This document shows, piece after piece, positions 35,718-43,681 of a stretch of 64,000 nt of DNA (within the stretch, counting starts at the first letter, position 1; every line of letters starts with the position of its first letter). The stretch comes from JAVJUV01 sp040220415. GTDB taxonomy: Bacteria > Pseudomonadota > Alphaproteobacteria > Rhodobacterales > Rhodobacteraceae. The position numbers and the translations under genes were made by a program. Location: contig JAVJUV010000066.1 in NCBI GenBank assembly GCA_040220415.1, positions 1 to 64,000 on the forward strand, read 5' to 3'. A model generated the notes under the pieces. The model did no database searches. It had not been told where the DNA came from and saw nothing but the letters and a program-made list of their open reading frames with translations.

Positions 35718-37262
35718 ATGGGTGATGCAGGTGAACGGCGGCGGGCGCGCGGCGGCGGCGGTGCGGCAAGACGCGCAGAGCGCACGGCGGTCCGGATCGA
35801 GGCGGCGCGGTTCATCGAACGCAACATTCCGAACCTCGAGATCCTGAACGCCGAAGCGATCGAAATCATCGAGGCCAACGCGGAAATCGTGCTGGAAGAG
35901 ATCGGCGTCAACTTCGTCGACAACCCCGAGGCGCTGGAACGCTGGAAAGCCGCCGGCGCCGACATCGAGGGCGAGCGCGTGCGCATGCCGAAGGGGCTGG
36001 CCCGCGAATTGTGCAAGACGGCTCCCTCCAGCTACGTCCAGCACGCCCGCAATCCCGACCGCAATGTCACCATCGGCGGCAACAGCCTTGTCCTCGCACC
36101 GGTCTACGGCCCGCCCTTCGTGCGCGACGTCGCCGGCGGCCGCCGCTACGCCACGATCGAGGATTTCCGCAAGTTCGTGAAGCTGACCTACATGTCCAAG
36201 TGGCTGCATCACTCGGGCGGCACGGTCTGCGAACCGACCGACATCGCCGTGAACAAGCGTCACCTCGACATGCTGCACGCCCACATGACGCTCAGCGACA
36301 AGCCCTTCATGGGCTCCGTGACCGAACCCGAAAGGGCCGCCGATTCGGTCGAGATGTGCGGGATCCTCTTCGGCAAGGATTTCGTGGCCGAGAACACCGT
36401 GATGACCTCGCTCATCAACATCAACTCGCCGCTGACCTTCGACCGCACCATGATGGGCGCGCTCGAAGTCTACGCCGCCGCCAACCAAGCCGCCATCATC
36501 TCGCCGTTCATCGTCGGCGGCGCGATGGCCCCGGTCAGCGTCGCAGGCACCCTGACGCAGGTTCTGGCCGAGGTGATGACCGGCGTGGCCTATTCCCAGC
36601 TTGTCCGCCCCGGCGCGCCGGTAATCGCGGGCGCTTTCGTCACGTCGATCGACATGAACTCGGGCGCGCCCACCTTCGGCACGCCCGAAGCGGCACAGAT
36701 CACCTACGGCATGGGTCAGCTCGCCCGCCGCCTCAGTCTTCCCTACCGTTCCGCCGGCGCCTTCTGCGGCTCCAAGCTGCCCGACGCGCAGGCAGCCTAC
36801 GAAACGTCCAACAGCCTCAACATGGGCCTGCTGTCGGGCGTGAACTTCATGCTCCACGCCGCCGGCTGGCTGGAAGGCGGCCTGGTGGCCAGCTTCGAGA
36901 AATTCGTGATGGACGCCGACCAGCTCGGCGTGCTGCACCACCTGGCCCAGGGCGTCGACCTGTCCGAGACCGGACAGGCGATGGACGCGATCCGCGAAGT
37001 CGGTCCGGGCGGGCACTATCTGGGGTGCGCGCATACCCAGGCCAACTTCAAGAGCGCCTTCTGGCGCACCGGGCTTCTCGACTACAAGCCCTACGAGACC
37101 TGGGCCGAAGAGGGCGAGCGCGACACCGTCACCCTTGCGGCGGCCAAGGTGGCCCGCATGATGGATGAATACCAGGCGCCGCCGATGGACCCCGCAACCG
37201 CCGAGGCACTGGCAAGTTACGTCGCCGGCAAGAAGGCCAGCGTTCCCGACGCCTTCACCTGA
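35718..37262 (+). CDS. Non-pyrrolysine trimethylamine methyltransferase (MttB) family protein
   Basis: 514 residues across one continuous frame with no in-frame amber codon, so it lacks pyrrolysine. It belongs to the non-Pyl MttB group, whose studied members (for example MtgB) demethylate quaternary amines such as glycine betaine by transfer to a corrinoid protein. Family blocks include MSKWLHHSGGTVCEPTDIAV, MGSVTEPERAADSVEMC, INSPLTFDRTMMGALEVYA and GPGGHYLGCAHT. The N-terminal 25 residues are Arg/Gly-rich. No corrinoid protein, RamA-type activase or methyltransferase partner is nearby, so the pathway is incomplete here. Confidence 0.9.
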   Translation: MGDAGERRRARGGGGAARRAERTAVRIEAARFIERNIPNLEILNAEAIEIIEANAEIVLEEIGVNFVDNPEALERWKAAGADIEGERVRMPKGLARELCKTAPSSYVQHARNPDRNVTIGGNSLVLAPVYGPPFVRDVAGGRRYATIEDFRKFVKLTYMSKWLHHSGGTVCEPTDIAVNKRHLDMLHAHMTLSDKPFMGSVTEPERAADSVEMCGILFGKDFVAENTVMTSLININSPLTFDRTMMGALEVYAAANQAAIISPFIVGGAMAPVSVAGTLTQVLAEVMTGVAYSQLVRPGAPVIAGAFVTSIDMNSGAPTFGTPEAAQITYGMGQLARRLSLPYRSAGAFCGSKLPDAQAAYETSNSLNMGLLSGVNFMLHAAGWLEGGLVASFEKFVMDADQLGVLHHLAQGVDLSETGQAMDAIREVGPGGHYLGCAHTQANFKSAFWRTGLLDYKPYETWAEEGERDTVTLAAAKVARMMDEYQAPPMDPATAEALASYVAGKKASVPDAFT

Positions 37263-37269
37263 TCGGTTC

Positions 37270-37560
37270 TCACGCCGCCATCGCACGCTTCACCAGCCGC
37301 GCCTCGATGATCAGCGCGGCCAGCACCTCGATGTGCCTGGAGATCGAATAGGTCGCCTCGCCGGAACGCCGCGCTTCGTCCAGCCAGGCTTCCTTCTCGA
37401 CAAGCTGGGCGAAGATCTCGACCGTCGTCCTTGCGCGGTTCTCCGGCAAAAGCCGGCGCAGACTTCTCTCGCGGTTGTGCTCCGTCAGACCGAACTGGGC
37501 TGCCCGGACAAGCAGCGGCGGGCGGCGAAGGGTGCCGAGGATCGAGCAGGGGTCTTTCAT
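37270..37560 (-). CDS. DUF6477 family protein
   Basis: 96 residues (MKDPCSILGTLRRPPLLVRAAQ...), matching by recall a Rhodobacterales family: an LRRPxLLVRAAxFG head, RERSLRRLL, and a helical ending with ARRSGEATYSISRHIEVLAALIIEARLV. Function unknown. Start ATG at 37560 with GGAGA 6 nt upstream. It is divergent from the DUF6456 regulator gene, and the two families look like neighbours under shared control. It converges on the MttB-like gene. Confidence 0.8.
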   Translation of the reverse strand: MKDPCSILGTLRRPPLLVRAAQFGLTEHNRERSLRRLLPENRARTTVEIFAQLVEKEAWLDEARRSGEATYSISRHIEVLAALIIEARLVKRAMAA

Positions 37561-37764
37561 GGCGAATCTCCAGGCTTCTTTCCTCAGCACAATAATCAAC
37601 CTGAACGAGTGTTGCGGATTCTGCCGACCCAGCGCACGCCCATGTTTTCAATTATTTACCCGAATAATAAATTCTCCCCTCAGCCGCATCATTAACGAAC
37701 TGGTAAGATATGCAACTCAAGGTTGTCTCCAGTCTCCTGAAACGCGGTGATAGGAGGATTTTTC

Positions 37765-38889
37765 ATGTGCGCTTTGCCGGACATGCGGTTTTATCGAGTG
37801 CTTCCCGAATGGGTGCCCTTCGAGGCCCGCAGATATCTCGCCCACGTCGAATCCGGGCGGTCGATCCGCTCGCTCGCCCGCGAGGCCGGCTGCCACGCAT
37901 CCACCATCCTCCGACAGGTGCGCCGGACTGAACAGCGGCGCGAGGATCTTCTGGTTGATCTGGCCCTGCGCCGTCTTGGCGACCACGACGGCACCGGACC
38001 AGGCGATAGGGAAAGGAATTTGGAAATGAAAGACTTGGAATTCGGCAGCGGATCAGACGGTCAGGGCGTCCCCGACGACGCAGAGTTGCAGCGCGAAGCG
38101 ACGCGCGTTCTCAGGCGGCTGAACGAAAGCGGCGCAACACTCGCCATCGCAAGGGACATGGAAAAGGCGGTCGTCGTCCGCGACATGGCCGACGGTCAGT
38201 CGATCCGCACCGCCATCGTCGAGCGTTCGGTCGCCGAGGCGATGGCGCTCAAGGACTGGATTTCGCTGGTCTCCGAGGGCCGCATCGCGCGCTATCGCAT
38301 CAGCGGACCGGGCCGCATGGCGCTGAAACGCTTCCTGGCACAAGAGGAAGCGATCCGTATCGCGATGGGCGAGGGGGCCGACCCCTGTTCCGAACAGCAC
38401 CGCGACTGGGTGGAACGCAACGCATCCCCTGACAGCAACAGGAAAAAAGGCATCCGCTACAATGCCGCCGAAAGTCCGCTCTCGGCGCTGGCGCGGCGCA
38501 AGGAAAAGGACGGCAGCCCCTTCCTGGCCCCCGATCTGGTCGCCGCCGGAGAACGTCTGCGCGAGGATTTCGAGCTTGCACAGCTCGGTCCGCGCGTCGC
38601 CCAGAACTGGGACCGGTTCCTCACCGGCGGCGCACGCGGCGATTTCACCGTCGACGCCGACGGCGGTTCGGCCAGCGCCCGCGACAGGGTGCTGAAGGCG
38701 CTCAAGGATCTCGGTCCCGGCCTCGGTGACGTCGTCTTGCGCACCTGCTGCTTCCTCGAAGGCATGGAAGCCGTCGAGAAGCGCATGGGATGGTCGGCGC
38801 GTTCCGGCAAGATCGTGCTCCGCATCGCGCTGATGCGGCTCAGACAGCACTACGACACCGGCAGTTCCTGGTCGCCTCTCATCGGCTGA
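37765..38889 (+). CDS. Helix-turn-helix DUF6456 domain-containing protein
   Basis: 374 residues. An N-terminal helix-turn-helix is visible: GRSIRSLAREAGCHASTILRQVRRTE (about 31-56), where a recognition helix should sit. A middle helical region follows. The C-terminal DUF6456 domain begins near residue 235 (RYNAAESPLSALARRKEK...FLAPDLVAAGERLREDFELAQ) and ends RSGKIVLRIALMRLRQHY. Probably a DNA-binding regulator specific to Rhodobacterales. A strong AGGAGG sits before the ATG at 37765. The upstream 204-bp gap is AT-rich and holds a CtrA-like TTAA-N7-GTAA (37692-37706). Confidence 0.85.
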   Translation: MCALPDMRFYRVLPEWVPFEARRYLAHVESGRSIRSLAREAGCHASTILRQVRRTEQRREDLLVDLALRRLGDHDGTGPGDRERNLEMKDLEFGSGSDGQGVPDDAELQREATRVLRRLNESGATLAIARDMEKAVVVRDMADGQSIRTAIVERSVAEAMALKDWISLVSEGRIARYRISGPGRMALKRFLAQEEAIRIAMGEGADPCSEQHRDWVERNASPDSNRKKGIRYNAAESPLSALARRKEKDGSPFLAPDLVAAGERLREDFELAQLGPRVAQNWDRFLTGGARGDFTVDADGGSASARDRVLKALKDLGPGLGDVVLRTCCFLEGMEAVEKRMGWSARSGKIVLRIALMRLRQHYDTGSSWSPLIG

Positions 38890-39024
38890 CGGGGGCCTTG
38901 CCCCCCGAAACCGCATGACCCCGGCCGGTCGCCCCTCGATGTGTTCACCCGATTGATCCCCGTCAAGGACATCCCCACATCAATGGCCAAGACTGGTTTC
39001 ATTACAGCCAAGGGAGATTACGGA

Positions 39025-39348
39025 ATGACGGAAGACGAACGCAAAACGTCCCCGGAGGGCGGAAAGACCCGCACCTGGAAGGAAGAGATCGAGGTCAAGG
39101 GCGACGAGCTTGTGGGCCGCGTCAAGCAACTGGCCGCCGACAACAAGGTCAAGCGCATCCGCGTGATCGAACCCGACGGCGACATCGCGCTGGACATCCC
39201 GCTGACCTACGGCGCCCTTGCAGGCGGCGCGGTGGTGATCGCGGCACCGGTGCTCGCGGTGGTGGGCGCGCTGGCCGCACTGGTGGCCAAGGTCAAGATC
39301 GAGATCGTCAACGAGGAACCGGCCGAAGAGACCGAAGGCCAGTCCTGA
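39025..39348 (+). CDS. DUF4342 domain-containing protein
   Basis: 107 residues. The soluble N-terminal part (TRTWKEEIEVKGDELVGRVKQL, then NKVKRIRVIEPDGDIALDIPLTYG) matches DUF4342. It ends in one long hydrophobic segment (about 64-92, AGGAVVIAAPVLAVVGALAALVA) and an acidic tail. Probably a small inner-membrane protein; function unknown. ATG at 39025 follows GGGAG at about 11 nt. The next gene, a predicted outer-membrane barrel, starts 21 nt downstream, so they may be co-transcribed. Confidence 0.83.
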   Translation: MTEDERKTSPEGGKTRTWKEEIEVKGDELVGRVKQLAADNKVKRIRVIEPDGDIALDIPLTYGALAGGAVVIAAPVLAVVGALAALVAKVKIEIVNEEPAEETEGQS

Positions 39349-39369
39349 CAACGCGAAAAGGGGGGCGCC

Positions 39370-39966
39370 TTGCCGAAGAAGCGGCATGGAAACGGCCGCA
39401 TCCGGCTGGGTGTCCTCTCACCGCTGCTGGTCTCGCTCGCCTGCGCCGCCGCCGCGCAGCCGCGCGAAGGTCCGTCCGTGACCGTCTTCGCCGGCCAGAT
39501 GACCGACAACCACTGGGAACAGACGTTCCGGCCCTGGGAAATCGACCTGCTCGATTCCTGGTTCGTCGGCGTCGGCGCGGGCTATGAATGGCCGACGCGG
39601 CACCCCAGGATCGCGCTCGGGCTGGAAGGGCAGGCGGTGGCGCATTTCGGCCGGCAGGATCATCTCGAATTCAATCTTCCCGTGATCTTCCGCTATTATC
39701 CGGAAAACCCGTTTCCGCCCGCGCTCGAAAGCGTCGCCTTCGGCCTTGGCCTCTCGACGGCCACCCAGGACCCCCAGACCGAGATCGACCGCGACGGCGA
39801 AACCAGCAAGACGCTGGTCTACTGGATGGGCGAGTTCGAATTCAGGCTGCCGCGTCCCGACACGACCCTCAGCTTCCGCCTGCATCACCGCTCCGACGCC
39901 TACGGCGTTTTCGCGACCGACAGCGGCTCGAACGCGCTGGCTTTCGGTTTCAGACATCGGTTCTGA
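39370..39966 (+). CDS. Outer-membrane beta-barrel protein, possibly PagL-like
   Basis: 198 residues. Basic N-terminus plus hydrophobic core (SPLLVSLACAAAAQ) forms a signal peptide. The mature protein alternates as a small barrel and ends FGFRHRF, a Bam-type C-terminus. The segment FRLHHRSDAYGVFATDSGS recalls the H-x-S-N catalytic region of lipid A deacylase PagL and acyloxyacyl-hydrolase-like proteins, but I cannot confirm the catalytic residues. The start is a TTG (39370) with AAGGGGGG before it; no ATG or GTG precedes the signal core. Confidence 0.7.
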   Translation: MPKKRHGNGRIRLGVLSPLLVSLACAAAAQPREGPSVTVFAGQMTDNHWEQTFRPWEIDLLDSWFVGVGAGYEWPTRHPRIALGLEGQAVAHFGRQDHLEFNLPVIFRYYPENPFPPALESVAFGLGLSTATQDPQTEIDRDGETSKTLVYWMGEFEFRLPRPDTTLSFRLHHRSDAYGVFATDSGSNALAFGFRHRF

Positions 39967-40088
39967 TACCGGAACGCCCTGAAATCAGCAACTTGCAACC
40001 CGCGCATACCGGTCATGCCGAAACACCTCCGGGTTGGACTTCGCGTCCGGAAAGCGCTACATCCTCTGCAACAGAGGACCGAGCCGAC

Positions 40089-41048
40089 ATGAGCCCGAAA
40101 GACCTGAAGATCCCCGAGTTGCGGCACCCCGAAAAGGCGCGCCGCCCCGACAACCCGCAGCCGAAAAAGCCGGACTGGATACGCGTCAAGGCGCCCACAA
40201 GCGCGGGTTACAAGCAAACCCGCGACATCATGCGCGAGCACAAGCTGGTGACGGTCTGCGAAGAGGCGGGCTGTCCCAACGTCGGCGAATGCTGGTCCCA
40301 GGGCCACGCCACCATGATGATCATGGGCGAGGTCTGCACCCGGGCCTGCACCTTCTGCAACATCGCCACCGGCAAGCCGCCCGAGGCTCTCGACGTGTTC
40401 GAGCCGGGCCGCGTGGCCGACGCGGTCAGGAAGCTGGGCCTCAACCACGTCGTCATCACCTCGGTCGATCGCGACGACGTCGAGGACGGCGGTGCGGAAC
40501 ACTTCGCGATGACCATCCGCGCGATCCGCAAACAGTCGCCCGGCACCACGATCGAGATCCTGACGCCTGACTTCCTGCGGTGCGATCCAAAGGTGCTGGA
40601 AGTCGTCGTCGAAGCGAGACCCGACGTCTTCAACCACAATCTCGAAACCGTGCCCGGCCTCTACCCCGAGGTGCGCCCCGGCGCGCGCTACTTCCATTCG
40701 CTGCGCCTCTTGCAGCGGGTCAAGGAACTGGACCCGAGCATGTTCACCAAGTCCGGCATCATGGTCGGTCTCGGCGAGGACCGGCAGGCGGTCCTTCAGG
40801 TCATGGACGACATGCGCGCCGCCGACATCGATTTCCTGACCGTCGGCCAGTACCTGCAACCGACGCCCAAGCACCACGCCGTCGATCGTTTCGTGACGCC
40901 GCAGGAATTCGCCTCCTACGAGAAATCCGCCTACGGCAAGGGCTTCCTGATGGTCTCTGCCACACCGCTGACGCGCTCCAGTTACCACGCCGGCGACGAC
41001 TTCGCGCGCCTGCGGGATGCCCGGCTCAGGAAACTCGGGCACGCCTGA
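40089..41048 (+). CDS. lipA: Lipoyl synthase
   Basis: 319 residues, radical-SAM enzyme that inserts two sulfurs into octanoyl-lipoyl domains. Both clusters are visible: the auxiliary [4Fe-4S] set in CEEAGCPNVGEC (about 54-65) and the SAM cluster in CTRACTFCNI (about 79-88, CxxxCxxC). The C-terminal RSSYHAGDD supplies the conserved serine ligand. ATG at 40089 has AGAGGA upstream. lipB is not in the window. Confidence 0.96.
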   Translation: MSPKDLKIPELRHPEKARRPDNPQPKKPDWIRVKAPTSAGYKQTRDIMREHKLVTVCEEAGCPNVGECWSQGHATMMIMGEVCTRACTFCNIATGKPPEALDVFEPGRVADAVRKLGLNHVVITSVDRDDVEDGGAEHFAMTIRAIRKQSPGTTIEILTPDFLRCDPKVLEVVVEARPDVFNHNLETVPGLYPEVRPGARYFHSLRLLQRVKELDPSMFTKSGIMVGLGEDRQAVLQVMDDMRAADIDFLTVGQYLQPTPKHHAVDRFVTPQEFASYEKSAYGKGFLMVSATPLTRSSYHAGDDFARLRDARLRKLGHA

Positions 41049-41057
41049 CACGTCCCG

Positions 41058-42116
41058 TCACCCGTTGACGAACCACCGGGCAGCGGCGCGCCGAAGCGCC
41101 GGCGCCGAGCCTGCCGCCCGCATCGCGGCAATGGCCAGCCCGCGCCGCATCGCGTTTTCGCTTTGCAGGTTGCGCCGTCCGCGCTCGCTGAACTTCAGCA
41201 CATGTGCCCCCGCCGGATGCCGCGCCGCGTGATAGGTCTCGGTCGTACCGGTCGCGATCCGCTCGGCCAGATCGGCGGCGTCGCTGATCCCCAGGTTCAT
41301 GCCCCGGCCACCGACCGGGGAATGGGCGTGCGCGGCATCGCCCGCCAGGAACACGCGGCCGCTCTGGTAGACGGACGCCTGGCGTATCGGGATCGTGAAG
41401 GTGCCTTCCCGGCGAACCCGCGAGACCGGCATCGGCACCGGAAGTGCCGCCAGCGCGTCGTTGGTGCTCGCGATCACCCGGTAGCGGCGCTCTTCCAGCG
41501 GCACCACCACCGCCACGTTGCCCTGCCGCAAGAGATACCCCATGAACCGCGTGCCGCCCTCCCAGCCGGGCGCATCCACATCGGCGATTGACCATCTCGA
41601 CGGCAGGTCGAAACCCGCGAATGTGATACCGGCGACCGTGCGCACCGTGCTCGACACCCCGTCCGCGCCGATCAGCAGGTCATAGCGCCGCGTCTCTCCG
41701 GCCACGGTGGCGTCCACGCCGTCGCCGCGCTGTTCGAAATGCTCGAACGCCGCCCCAAAGCGGATGCCGCCGCCCAGCCGCATCAGGCTTTCGGTCAGGT
41801 GGCTCTCGGTCCGGTCCTGCGCCAGACCCCAGATCCGGGTGCGCTCGTCGAAGTTCAGCGGAAACTCGGCAACCGGTTCGGCCATACGGTGAAACCTGAT
41901 ACCGCTGAACCGGATGGCTTCGTCCCGGATGGGCGCGTCGGTCCCGGACCGCGCGAAGATGTCCATCGACGAGGGCAGGATGCCGACCGCCCGCGACAGC
42001 CCCGACGGTTCCCGGCGTCTCTCGACGATCTCGGGGACGATGCCCCGCCGCGCCAGTTCGACGGCCACCGTCAGCCCGGTCGGACCGGCGCCGACGACGA
42101 GGATCCGTTTGGCCAT
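41058..42116 (-). CDS. FAD-dependent aromatic/ubiquinone-type monooxygenase
   Basis: 352 residues of the PHBH/UbiH fold. FAD motifs in order: GxGxxG in ILVVGAGPTGLTVAVELARR (residues 5-24), the DG motif in LLIGADGVSSTVR (about 150) and the GD motif GRVFLAGDAAHAHSPVGGRG (about 268-287). It would hydroxylate an aromatic or quinone-like substrate with NAD(P)H and O2; the specific substrate is unknown. It lies 10 nt convergent to lipA and is upstream-isolated. Annotation as a ubiquinone hydroxylase would over-reach. Confidence 0.88.
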   Translation of the reverse strand: MAKRILVVGAGPTGLTVAVELARRGIVPEIVERRREPSGLSRAVGILPSSMDIFARSGTDAPIRDEAIRFSGIRFHRMAEPVAEFPLNFDERTRIWGLAQDRTESHLTESLMRLGGGIRFGAAFEHFEQRGDGVDATVAGETRRYDLLIGADGVSSTVRTVAGITFAGFDLPSRWSIADVDAPGWEGGTRFMGYLLRQGNVAVVVPLEERRYRVIASTNDALAALPVPMPVSRVRREGTFTIPIRQASVYQSGRVFLAGDAAHAHSPVGGRGMNLGISDAADLAERIATGTTETYHAARHPAGAHVLKFSERGRRNLQSENAMRRGLAIAAMRAAGSAPALRRAAARWFVNG

Positions 42117-42205
42117 GAACGCCTCCGACTTCCCGGCAGAGCCTAGCGCGTCCGCTTCGTCTCAGGCAAGCGGCGGGCCATGTGGTGTCCGTGTCGTCAT
42201 GGCGG

Positions 42206-43090
42206 CTACTCGACCGCCGGCAGCGCCTTCACGTAGGCCGCGATCGCCGCCCTGTCCTCGGGCGACAGCTTGGACATGTTGGCGATAACCTCGGTCATCT
42301 CGCCGCCCGCACTGTCGAAATCCGGCGTGAATCCGGTTTCCAGGTAATAGGCGATATCGCCGGCGGCCCAGTCCAGCTTGCCCGGCGCGATGCCCGGAAT
42401 GGTGCCCTTGCCCGAGGGGTTCGGCGCACCGGCCATCCAGCGCACGGTGTCCAGCCCGCCCAGTGCGTTCCGGGGCGTGTGGCACTCGGCGCAATGCCCC
42501 AGCGCCTCGACCAGGTAGCGCCCGCGTTCCAGTTCCGGCGTATCCGCCGCAGTCAGAACCCAGTCGTCGTTCAGAAACAGCATCTTCCAGCCGCCAAGCG
42601 TCAGGCGGATGTTGAAGGGAAAGCCCAGGTCGTGCGGCTCGTTCGTGCGGTCCTGTGGCGGCAGCGTCTGCATGAAGGCCCAGAGATCCGCCACATCCGC
42701 GTCCGTCATCCGCGCATAGGTTGCGTAGGGAAAGGACGGATAATAATGCGAACCGTCGGGCGACGTGCCCTCCTTCAGCGCCGAGGCGAAGTCGGCCAGC
42801 GTCCATCCGCCGATCCCATGCTCGGGATGGGGCGAGATGTTCGGTGCCACGAAGGTGCCGAAACCGGTCGCAAAGCGCCGCCCGCCCGGCAGCGCCAGCG
42901 CGTCGTCGCTGCCCTCTGCCTTGTGGCACGATGCGCACCCCCCGGCCCAGAACACCGTCTCGCCCCGCGAGGCGTCGCCCGACAGGGCGGCGAACCTCTC
43001 GGGCTCGACCGTTTGCGGACGCGTGATGAAAAGGCCTGCTGCAAAGGCAACAAGCCCCACGATGACGAGGGCAGCCAGAAATTTCTTCAT
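42206..43090 (-). CDS. Diheme c-type cytochrome, membrane-anchored or periplasmic
   Basis: 294 residues with an N-terminal hydrophobic anchor or signal (about 4-23). Two heme c sites are present: GGCASCHKAEG (about 50-57) and GHCAECHTPRN (about 199-205). The pattern matches dihaem cytochromes that take electrons from alcohol or aldehyde dehydrogenases. It follows the cytochrome c-556-like gene in the same direction, behind a UUCG-loop hairpin. There is no clear Shine-Dalgarno just before the ATG (CCTTTCTGAC), so its level may be lower than that of the first gene. Confidence 0.9.
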   Translation of the reverse strand: MKKFLAALVIVGLVAFAAGLFITRPQTVEPERFAALSGDASRGETVFWAGGCASCHKAEGSDDALALPGGRRFATGFGTFVAPNISPHPEHGIGGWTLADFASALKEGTSPDGSHYYPSFPYATYARMTDADVADLWAFMQTLPPQDRTNEPHDLGFPFNIRLTLGGWKMLFLNDDWVLTAADTPELERGRYLVEALGHCAECHTPRNALGGLDTVRWMAGAPNPSGKGTIPGIAPGKLDWAAGDIAYYLETGFTPDFDSAGGEMTEVIANMSKLSPEDRAAIAAYVKALPAVE

Positions 43091-43102
43091 GTCAGAAAGG
43101 GC

Positions 43103-43122
43103 GCGGGGCCCGAAGGCCCCGC
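43103..43122 (-). terminator. Intercistronic UUCG hairpin between the two cytochrome genes
   Basis: Perfect 8-bp stem GCGGGGCC/GGCCCCGC; the minus-strand loop is TTCG, an extra-stable tetraloop. It is followed by GCCCTTTCT. It lies 25 nt past the first cytochrome stop and 12 nt before the second start. It may attenuate transcription or protect the upstream mRNA. The T-run is short, so termination would be partial. Confidence 0.55.
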
Positions 43123-43147
43123 ATCGTCATCAATTGTCGGACTGGCG

Positions 43148-43600
43148 CTAGGCCTTGTGGCACTCGCCACACGCGCCGCCGACCGGACCCAGTGCCGCGC
43201 CAAGCGCCTCCTGGCCGTTGCCCGCGACAGCGGCAAGCGCCGCGGCTGCCTCGGCCAGCTTTCCTCCGATCTCGCCGGCCGTCGACCCGGCCTCCCAGAT
43301 CGCCGGCAGCGCGCGCGTCTCGTCGCCCAGTTCCGCGTTCGACGTGCCGGGCGCCCAGTAGCTGCGCTGGTTCAGCGTGGAAAGCGCCGCCAGGTTGCTG
43401 GCCGCCGCACTTGCCGCGTCCGCGTTGTATTCCATCTCGCCCTTCGCCATCGCGCCCAGGATCCCGACGTTGTGCGCGTAAAGCTGCATATGCGATTGAC
43501 GTGCCTTGACTGCCGGATTTCCACCGTGGGAGCCGGCAAAAGCCAGGCCCGCTGTCGCCACGATAAGTGCCGAAGTTACGATAATGCGCTTAAAAGCCAT
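43148..43600 (-). CDS. Class II cytochrome c (c'/c-556 type)
   Basis: 150 residues with a signal peptide (MAFKRIIVTSALIVATAGLAFA). The C-terminal heme site GGACGECHKA defines class II, a four-helix bundle. A methionine in KARQSHMQLYAHN at the N-terminal helix could be the sixth ligand, favouring a low-spin c-556-like electron carrier over a gas-binding c'. It is divergent from the LysR regulator, with a TAGA-4-TCTA dyad (43637-43648) between them. Confidence 0.9.
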   Translation of the reverse strand: MAFKRIIVTSALIVATAGLAFAGSHGGNPAVKARQSHMQLYAHNVGILGAMAKGEMEYNADAASAAASNLAALSTLNQRSYWAPGTSNAELGDETRALPAIWEAGSTAGEIGGKLAEAAAALAAVAGNGQEALGAALGPVGGACGECHKA

Positions 43601-43636
43601 TGGGTGCTCCCGTAAAAGTGTTTGGCATTCAAAAGT

Positions 43637-43648
43637 TAGATTACTCTA
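43637..43648. promoter_or_regulatory. Candidate LysR box between the cytochrome and lysR genes
   Basis: TAGA-TTAC-TCTA, a perfect 4-bp dyad inside a T-N11-A context, in the 81-bp divergent region. This is where LysR regulators usually bind to control themselves and the divergent gene. Short and therefore weak evidence. Confidence 0.35.
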
Positions 43649-43681
43649 GGTAAAAGGAAACTATGCGAATCTGCGGAACCC

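Noticed and set aside
35718..37262. Pyrrolysine-containing MttB
   Set aside because: The frame has no internal TAG, so it is the non-pyrrolysine type.
38890..38910. G/C-run hairpin after the DUF6456 gene
   Set aside because: CGGGGG/CCCCCG can pair but no T-run follows; too weak for a terminator call.
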